From Byssothecium circinans (taxonomy: Eukaryota > Ascomycota > Dothideomycetes > Pleosporales > Massarinaceae): 64,000 nt of DNA. A program made the position numbers and the translations under genes. The notes under the pieces are model-generated. The model did not search any database. It was given only the letters and a program-made list of their open reading frames with translations, and was not told where the DNA came from. This document shows, piece by piece, positions 57,191 to 64,000 of the stretch (its first letter is position 1; each line of letters starts with the position of its first letter). The stretch spans positions 820,285 to 884,284 of the forward strand of contig ML976987.1 in NCBI GenBank assembly GCA_010015675.1. Direction: 5' to 3'.

Positions 57191-59722
57191 CTACTGCATC
57201 TCGACCTCGACTTCTTTCCGTAGGTCTGTACTCCTGGACCGACTTCGCCCACCCCCCGGACTCACTCCACGACTGGAACCTAGGCCGAAGTTTGCTATCT
57301 TAGCTGCCAGGTCCTGGCCGAGATCTTGGCTGAAGGCTGCCACGGCGTCTAAAGGTGATGCAGTATTGTTGATGTTGCTACTCCCAGAAGATTGCAGTAT
57401 TGCGTGCGTGGGAGGCATTGGAGACGAACTTGTGCCCTCGCCAGTGTTTCCTGCGCCAGTTGCCCCGTTGGCAGTCTCTGTTCCCGTAACGATAGGCTCT
57501 TGCGCGACCGGAGTAGCTGACCTGCTCCCGTTGGGTGGGCTCCTTGCGTTGGAAGTGTGAGGTGACAGGGAGACTTGCGGACCGAACGAGTTCATTTCTT
57601 CATCAGTCCTCCCGAAGGACTCTGCCCACCATCGTGCTTCTCCCTTCTTTGGGAAAATGATGCGTTCCTGGCCACGAACGCTGTCGTCTACGGTTGGATC
57701 GTACTTCTTGTTCGTGAATTCTTCCTTACGACAAAGGAAATAGTCCCATACGGAGCGCGTGCGTTCTGTCGCCTTCGACTCAACACGCTCCTTCTCATTG
57801 TCAAACATGAAGGTGCCATACTGACAAGAGTACAAGTGATAGAAGACACGACGTAGAAACCGCTCATTGAACTCAAAGCGCGTAGGGTTTTGATAGAGAA
57901 GCTGATATGTCGCATCCAGAAACTGGTGGAATACAGGGGAGAGTTCGTTGACTTTGGTCTCCCGGTGCATTTCGGCAATGCCTATCCTGGAAGAGGGAAG
58001 GGTTGGATGCACAGCATCAGTCGCCGGAGCAGTCTCGGGAGCATTTTGCAAACTTTCGCCATTCATACCTTGGTCCAGAGATTCAGTTGACTCGTTCGGT
58101 CGGCTCCAGAGTCCACGGGCGCCGCGAAGTACGTCGCCAAATCCTCCGCCACCTCCTTGGCCTGTGCGATTCCGGTCGATTCGCTCGTTTTCGATCTGGA
58201 ACCATTTGTCACTGCTGAGAAGACCAGACCTATGGCGGAACATGTGGCCAAATGACAGCCAATCCTTCTCCACCAGCACAATAAAGCCTTCGATTGTCCG
58301 GTAGTAAGGGTCAAGACAGATTTGGCTGAGTGCGCTGAGCTGACTTGTTCGATCCCATCCATCGGAGCAGTGGATGAGGACGTGAGAATGCATGATGCCC
58401 ACAGTCCTAGCGATCAGAGCGGTTCCATCCAGGATGTTGGCAATGTGCTTTGTCCACTTGCTGTTCGCTAGAAGTTGCTTGTTCGGTGGCAAATCCATCA
58501 TATCGCTGTCCTTCAACGCCTCCACCACTTGATCGAGCGATTTTCTCATGACATGAACATTGTCGATACCCAGATAGGCCTTTTCCGCATTCGGGTAGTA
58601 CTTCATATCCTCAGAGCCTTTTCCTATGGCCTGCATGGCAATCGCATTCACGGTCGGTCTCGCGTCCACAATTAGGTTACGTTGTTGGGCGCCGTATACT
58701 TTGGGAAACTCGGGCTCCGTCTCGTTCGATGCTACAAGATCTTCCGCATTTGTCTGTCCAGCGTCAGCGGCATCCGCGTCGCCTACAGTGGCGAACGAGC
58801 TGACAACCGCAGAATCATTCAAATTCACCACACTAGAGTCAGGGGTGGAGCCTGCTGGAGTGGGGGTCTGATTTTGTGTTGATCGCCAGCCACGATTCGT
58901 AGCGAATATAGCAGCAATGAGTCGCTCATCCTGTGGGTTGCGCTTGCCGCTTATGCCTGGCGTTGGCTGCGAGCTGCGGGTTATGGAGCAGTTGTTAATT
59001 GGGTGGCGGTATACGAGGGCCGGTATGCGATTGCGAGAGCGGTAGGCTCCGGCGTATCTCAACACACTGTCTGAGACCTTGGTGGGGACGACGATGAGGG
59101 CGGGGTATGTTTCGGAGTACTGAACACTATGTTAGCCCAATGTGCGTGGCCGATTTGGAGCGGTATGTACCTTATACTCGATGTTGATCTCCGATATCCG
59201 CCAGCCCTTCTCCGAGTCTTTGGGGCTGATGCCTAGTCGCTTCCACTCGCGGCGAGGGTCGTATACCTGCCACCCATTTTGCTCGTTCTCCGGAGGCTTT
59301 GGCTTGTAGCTAAAGGCCTGCAGCTTGTCTAGTCGGCCGACTTTGCAGGTGAGTGCACGGATAGTTTCGTAGACGTCGCGGGCTTGCTTGTCATCGCCGA
59401 ATTCGAAGGCAAAGAATGTGAAGTCGCGACATCGTAGTCGGAGCGTCGGTTGCATGTGTGAGGTCGGTGATGGTCGCAGCGAGCAGTACAATATCATGGG
59501 ATAGGTGATCCACGTCTCCTTTGGCCGTTGCGGCCTCGTGGAGGGGGATGTGGGAGGCGGCGGCGGAGCGCTGAAGACCAGGTGGTGGGGCATGATATGC
59601 AGCGTCCCGACACAGTGCTGGCCCCTCCGCCATAGCTTGATGTTCTCCACCTGCTCTATATGAGTTATAGCTGGCTTCGCTGCTTCTGGGGTAGCTACCT
59701 TGCTCACGCGAATCCTCTCCAT
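57191..59722 (-). CDS. YMR1: Myotubularin-type phosphoinositide 3-phosphatase
   Basis: Two exons (59722-59171 and 59119-57191) with a 51-bp intron (GTACAT..TTCAG) give 826 aa. Residues ~1-145 are a PH-GRAM domain (VENIKLWRRGQHCVGTLHIMPHHLVFSAP, ITYPMILYCSLRPS, LRLRCRDFTFFAFEFGDDKQARDVYETI). The phosphatase domain follows: GWRISEINIEYKYSETYPALIVVPTKVSD joined over the intron, RIPALVYRH, RNLIVDARPTVNAIAMQAIGKG and the active-site loop HCSDGWDRTSQL at about 434 (CX5R complete). It continues as YYRTIEGFIVLVEKDWLSFGHMF and FHQFLDATYQLLYQNPTRFEFNERFL. The C-terminal ~150 residues are Ser/Gly-rich. The enzyme dephosphorylates PI3P and PI(3,5)P2 on endosomes and vacuoles. The frame continues upstream to an ATG at 59914, which would add 64 residues including a hydrophobic stretch; I prefer MERIRVSK. 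Confidence 0.93.
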
Positions 59723-60421
59723 GGTGGGTGGCAGTGGGTGAGTTCGGCACGAGAGCAAGCCACAGGGGACGTTGGCGAAGGGTAGAATAAGAATTGCTGA
59801 CAGAGTATTAAACGGTGGGTGAACAATAAGAAGCGAAAGGTAAACGCGCAACGTGGAGTCACCGAGTGTGCGTTGGTCGTGCGCTCGCTGGCTCGCATGC
59901 TCTATGTATGACATCGCCAACGCTAGCTCTAGTCAAAGCTTGGCATCGTGCATGCGGCCCCCGAAAGTCACAAGTTTGGATCCTTTTTCCACAGTTCGTG
60001 AGAAACCATGTCACTACTACCTCTCACACAGTGCCATCTGCTGTTCAGCGCTCAGCTAACATACAAGGCATTGCACGCATTGCACGCATTCGAGTCATCC
60101 ATCAATGTCTAGTAAACCGTCCTTGATTATGAGCCTATCATTGTGTACCTACCGCGACCATGGAGGAAACTCGGCTGAAAATATACAAGCTACACTAACC
60201 TCCAAAACCCACATTGAAAAGACACCACTATCCCGTGAAGCATGGAAGAGGGGAGCATGAAAAACTGGACAATTTAGTGAAACCGTACCGCAACCGTTCA
60301 ATGTTCTGCGCGTTAGTTGACCACGTGATGTTCTGTGTCGACACCGTCTACATGGATACACGGATGCTCCGGATCGGTTGAAGAACATCAGGGACATATC
60401 GAGCAGTTCCCTACAAAGCAT
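59723..60421. other. Promoter of myotubularin gene and 3' flank of BBP gene
   Basis: About 700 bp. The 190 bp next to the myotubularin start are open in frame (alternative start, see findings). Nothing else is recognised. Confidence 0.45.
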
Positions 60422-62503
60422 CTAAGCCGGCGGCGGAGGAGGAATGTCCGCAGGCGGAGGCTGTGTGAGGTCAGCAATCAGCAATGATCATGAAGTCATA
60501 GAAATGACAGTACTTACAGGAGGCGGAGGAAGGTCAGACGGAGGCGGGGGTGGAGCAGATCCAGACGGCGGCGGAGGCGGGGGAGGACTGCCAGCATTGC
60601 CGTAATTCTGGAAGAGCGGTCCAAGTCCAGGGGGAGGGCCGGGCTGGGCAGCACCGTAGCCACCGTATGCGCTCATGCCAGGAGGTGCAGCACCAGGAGC
60701 GGCATTCTGATCATAGCCATAGTTGTAGCCATAAGCAGCATTCGCGCCGGCAGCAGCCCAGGGAGCGGCACCCGAATTGCCGTACCCGCCCTGATCAACT
60801 TGGCTGTAAGCGTTGCCTCCAGCTCCAGCCCACGGCGGGGCAGCGGCGTTGTTCGACTCGCGATCGTTGCGGTCGTTGCGAGCCCACGGTGCAGCGGCGC
60901 CGGTCGCACCGGCCGCACCACGCTCCCAAGGCTTGGCTTCGCGCTGCTCATTGCCATAGCCACCATTGCCTCCACCACTGTACTCGATAGCTCCAGCTGG
61001 TCGGCCACCGTCGGCACCCATCTCGCTGAGGAAGTTGTCGAGCTCGTTCTCGCCGCCAGCGATTCTGCCCTGGTTGCGATCACCGAAACGATTGTCGTTG
61101 CGCCAATCAGTTCCACGCCTACGCTGAGGACAATCGCGCGCCATGTGTCCAGCTTGACCGCAGACACGACAAATGATGCTGGCCGTGAAGTTTGCTTTCT
61201 GAGGGCAGTCGTACTTGCGATGGCCGATCTCACCGCAATTCTGGCAAGCCTGGTTCTCATCGTCGCGAAGGGTACCGTTGAGAGCGGCGAGCTCACGGAG
61301 CTGGTTGCGCTTGAGTTCGTTCTGACCTTCAGGGATCGAGGCAGCCTATTGATGGTTAGCATTGGCATGTGACCTTGCACTGCTTGGGAAAAAGCACGCA
61401 CCGTCTCGATAACGTTGTGGATCAACTTCTTCGCCTTGTTGACCTTGTCCTCGGTATCCGCCATGATCAGACAGTGCAGATCCTCCTCCTGGTTGCTGGT
61501 GTGAGCTGCGTCAGAACGACCCTTTCCCTCCTTGACGGAACCTTTGCCACGGATCGCAATCTTTGCGCCGGACTCAGACTCCATCTTCTTGAGGGTGTTG
61601 CCTCGCGGGCCAATAAGTAAGCCAACTGTTAGTGCAGAAAAAGCTCTGGTTAGTATTTGATCAAAGTTTGTGAGTAAAGAGACGGTTAGGGTTAGTGACA
61701 GAGCTTGCGACATATCCTCCGATGCGCTCCAACACAGTCGGTGGGTTGCGCAAGCTGGTCAAGACGAAGGTTGAGGTGAGGGTAGGGAAAGACTTGAAGG
61801 AAAGTTAGAGGGGTTAGTATCATACTGAAGTTAATTTCCGGGTAGTCATTGACCGGTACATAGACTTTCTCCTGGGTCTTAGTAGGGCGCCTATAGTCTG
61901 CCGGAGGATGGTAGTTAGGAAGCGTCTTCATGGCTTTCTCTACAAGCTTATGGCGCTCATCTTCGAGACGCTTGCGATAGCGGAACTCGCGCGTGTTGAC
62001 ACGGCGACCGTAGTTGTCGTACTGCGGCGGAGGCGAAGGTGACCTACAAAGTTAGCATGGTGTTGCATAGAGGAGCGGATTGCGTACCTGTCCCCATCGC
62101 TTGGAACAACGTCGTTGATCTTCAGCTTCTGGGTAATCTCCTCAATGCGCAGATGCAGGGTGTACGCGTCAAGCTGCTCAGTGGTCATGGCCGCATAGAT
62201 GGCGGTGGGTAAGCCCATCAGACCGGCAGCCTTGTTCTCGCTCGCATCGCCCCATCGGTTGCGCTTCTTGCGCTGCTTGGGTCCATCGGTGTCTGCGAGA
62301 GTGCGTGTTAGCATCGAGATACTCGAAGTTTTGGGCCTCGACTTACCACGCGTAGGGCTGCGTCCGCGCTTCAGCTCCGACATGCCCGTCGCCGGCTCGG
62401 CAGGATTGTACCCTCCTTCCTCAGCGTCATCGCCGCCAAAGGCTCGACGCTTGCCGAGCGGGATGTTGTTGGAGCCAGTGATGCCTTGATTGCGCCACGC
62501 CAT
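60422..62503 (-). CDS. MSL5: Branch-point binding protein BBP/SF1
   Basis: Six exons: 62503-62347, 62292-62088, 62043-61826, 61625-61402, 61345-60518 and 60460-60422, giving 556 aa. An N-terminal Lys/Arg segment ([29 protein letters not shown]) contains the RKRxRW U2AF65-binding motif. The helix-hairpin region follows ([60 protein letters not shown]). A KH-QUA2 domain ([46 protein letters not shown], split by intron 3) is next. Two CCHC knuckles come after it ([30 protein letters not shown]), then a Gly/Ala/Pro-rich tail with polyproline. The protein binds the intron branch sequence (UACUAAC) with U2AF early in spliceosome assembly in the nucleus. Exon 6 encodes only [12 protein letters not shown]. 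Confidence 0.95.
61626..61825 (-). other. Intron 3 of BBP with two TACTAAC boxes
   Basis: A 200-bp intron inside the KH-domain codons; most other introns in the window are about 50 bp. It starts GTATGATACTAACC, so one TACTAAC (61813-61819) lies only six bases after the splice donor. A second TACTAAC (61649-61655) lies about 24 bases before the acceptor CTAACAG, the normal branch position. Confidence 0.8.
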
Positions 62504-63083
62504 AGTGATGGATGTTGTCTTGTGGAGTTGGTGAGGGCAAAGGAAAGGTGTTGGTGCGGAAGAAATGAGGAGCAGTGGCGAGCTAGTAGGGAAGCTCCAG
62601 ATCGGGCAATCCCGCTAAGCTAATTTAGCTAGCGTTCACGTGATAACAATATGTCTCTGACTTCCGGAATTCTTCGAAACATTGTTTCTATCTTCTCAAC
62701 CGCAGGGCGCTCTTCTCTTGACAGCGGACAACTTCCTCGTGAAGGGTGCAGTGTAAGAGACTTTGATTGGCCGGAACCATGCCCTCCCGCTGTAAATACC
62801 GGCGATTATGCATTGAACGATTCTACCTCTGGGCACTGGCCATATCCTTTCCTGGTATATATATTGCCCGTTTACCGTTAGTCGGCGTACTGGTGCACCT
62901 CCTTATTCTTTCCGAAGCGCCCTCACCCACAACGTTGCTCTATCAAGTCATCACATCAACATGTAAGCCAAGTCGGGACACTCCCACGCTGCCTTGATTC
63001 GAATTTTACACTTCAGTCCAACGTGCGAATATCTAGCATAGATCAACATGAAGCTATTCGCAGCTTTGCATAAAGTGGACAAC
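62504..63083. other. Promoter of BBP gene and 3' flank of kinase-like gene
   Basis: About 580 bp with short open frames only. No gene is seen. Confidence 0.45.
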
Positions 63084-63824
63084 CTAACGATTACTTGTAT
63101 CCTCACTAAAGAGCTCTTCTTCAATTCTAGATAGACCGTACCAGTCCATCTCGCGTTTTGCGATGCAGAACCCTTCTTTCGTCCAACCTTTCGTACCAAT
63201 CTTCATACCGAGCTCCTGGTCCTCCAGCGCACATGAGTCAAAGTCTCCAATGACGAAGCTTCCGTGGACAGGGTCTGAAAAGATATTCATCGGGTTGATA
63301 TCACAGTGAATGATACCTAGCCTGTGCAAATGTGTTATTCCCTCCTTAATGTCTCGCAAGCAAGCCTCTCTGTCAAAAGTATGCCCTTCTCTTTTTAAGT
63401 TCAACAGATTTGCTCCATACTGGCGGAAGCACAGCCCCGCTATTCTTCCATCCTCAACCAGGCATCCAATGTACTCAGCAATGTTGGGGTGGGAAGACTT
63501 CCTCAATATTTCGCACATTTGAGCCTCGTGCAGCACGACGTCCTTTGTAGATGGCGAAAAGCAGTATAGGCTTGGTCGCTTGACATACGTGTTTGGAGGG
63601 AGCGGCTCCGGCGCTCGCGTAAGGTTCGGTGGAAAGGTCGGCTGAATATACGAGAGGGGAATTAGGTGGCAGTCAAGAGTTTCCAGTGCGATCTCAGATG
63701 CGTTGTCGAACCGACCAGTGGTGACGGCACGGTAATGTTCTTGTCCTTTCTTGAGAATAACTTCAGTGTGTGAAAATATATCGTCTTGGTCATCGAAGAC
63801 TTCTGCGAAGTCTACGACTTCCAT
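63084..63824 (-). CDS. Fungal small protein-kinase-like protein
   Basis: Single exon, 246 aa. The C-terminal ~150 residues are a kinase C-lobe-like region: VVLHEAQMCEILRKSSHPNIAEYIGCLVEDGRIAGLCFRQYGANLL (hinge), GITHLHRLGIIHCDINPMNIF (HCD in place of HRD, followed by the usual Asn) and FVIGDFDSCALEDQELGMKIGTKGW (DFD in place of DFG). The N-lobe is short, with no glycine-rich loop recognised, though TYVKRPSLYCF may hold the ATP-contacting Lys. This shape (HCD..N, DFDS) is common in lineage-expanded kinase-like families of filamentous ascomycetes, whose activity is mostly untested. It ends before a full C-lobe, so it may be degenerate or simply short. No signal peptide is seen. Confidence 0.75.
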   Translation of the reverse strand: MEVVDFAEVFDDQDDIFSHTEVILKKGQEHYRAVTTGRFDNASEIALETLDCHLIPLSYIQPTFPPNLTRAPEPLPPNTYVKRPSLYCFSPSTKDVVLHEAQMCEILRKSSHPNIAEYIGCLVEDGRIAGLCFRQYGANLLNLKREGHTFDREACLRDIKEGITHLHRLGIIHCDINPMNIFSDPVHGSFVIGDFDSCALEDQELGMKIGTKGWTKEGFCIAKREMDWYGLSRIEEELFSEDTSNR

Positions 63825-64000
63825 GTTCTACACCAGTCAGCGGACAGTTTAGTTAATATGCAGAAAAATGCATTCTGGCATACTTGCGCCTAGCAGACTC
63901 CGCAACAATCCGTCTAATCAATCTTGGAGTCGTGAATTGAATTGATTGGTTGTAACGCCTGCGCAGATTGAATTGAGGATTGATTGTTGGTGTTTTGGGC

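Noticed and set aside
61684..61696. TTAGGGTTAG resembling telomere repeat
   Set aside because: Less than two units, inside a BBP intron; chance match next to CTAAC-type intron sequence.
60673..61713. 346-codon open frame overlapping the BBP gene
   Set aside because: Out-of-frame read through BBP exons and introns; only the GLLIGPRGN part is genuine BBP sequence.
1..64000. CRISPR array, integron, plasmid or prophage features
   Set aside because: Intron-containing fungal genes throughout; no regularly spaced repeats or phage genes.

Overview
The window looks like one contig piece from a filamentous ascomycete (Pezizomycotina; a Dothideomycete is my best guess, but this is an inference). The grounds are single-gene transcription units on both strands, short GT..AG introns (44-240 bp, most about 50 bp) often with CTAAC/CTGAC branch sites, CT-rich leaders before start codons, and typical fungal proteins: PacC, a TeaR-like cell-end protein, Grr1, GH10 and GH47 secreted enzymes, a GPI-anchored wall protein, and a DUF3602 protein. 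I found no rRNA, tRNA, CRISPR array or complete transposon. The exon models were built by eye from splice sites plus family conservation. All spliced lengths given were checked for frame, but none is supported by transcripts.

Layout. 0.5-1.2 kb: Ser/Thr/Pro-rich GPI protein (-). 1.2-5.0 kb: gene-poor, with one possible decayed reading frame and a 78-bp tandem duplication. 5.0-6.8 kb: secreted GH47 alpha-mannosidase (-). 8.0-12.2 kb: divergent pair EFG1-like rRNA-processing factor (-) and SEA4/MIOS-like GATOR2/SEAC subunit (+). 14.5-18.6 kb: M20 amidohydrolase (-), CmcJ/AsaB-type oxygenase (+) and 2OG-Fe(II) oxygenase (+), a possible small metabolic group. 18.8-21.3 kb: DUF3602 protein (-) and GH10 xylanase (-). 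22.0-23.4 kb: nucleoside hydrolase (-). 24.0-25.7 kb: ferric-reductase-type flavocytochrome (+). 26.7-28.6 kb: TeaR-like prenylated cell-end protein (+). 29.5-30.2 kb: ribosomal protein eS12 (+). 31.6-33.5 kb: Grr1 F-box/LRR protein (-). 35.5-38.8 kb: Ark/Prk (NAK) kinase (+). 39.4-42.3 kb: AP-1 gamma-adaptin (-), divergent from sterol O-acyltransferase (+, 42.9-44.7 kb). 44.9-45.3 kb: MITE-like element with long terminal inverted repeats. 45.8-48.0 kb: DUF3074 protein (+). 48.9-49.9 kb: FSH1-type serine hydrolase (+). 50.4-52.4 kb: PacC/Rim101 (-), preceded by about 4.8 kb of mostly non-coding DNA rich in simple repeats. 57.2-59.7 kb: myotubularin phosphatase (-). 60.4-62.5 kb: branch-point binding protein BBP/SF1 (-). 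63.1-63.8 kb: fungal protein-kinase-like gene (-).

Most genes are unrelated housekeeping neighbours. Shared themes are membrane traffic and endocytosis (AP-1 gamma, Ark/Prk kinase, myotubularin), nutrient and pH sensing (SEA4, Grr1, PacC, DUF3602), and secreted or surface enzymes. The observations I would look at first are the MITE, the branch-site motifs inside the intron of the BBP gene itself, the tandem PacC boxes upstream of pacC, the 124-codon in-frame extension ahead of gamma-adaptin, the very small exons, and the M20/oxygenase trio.
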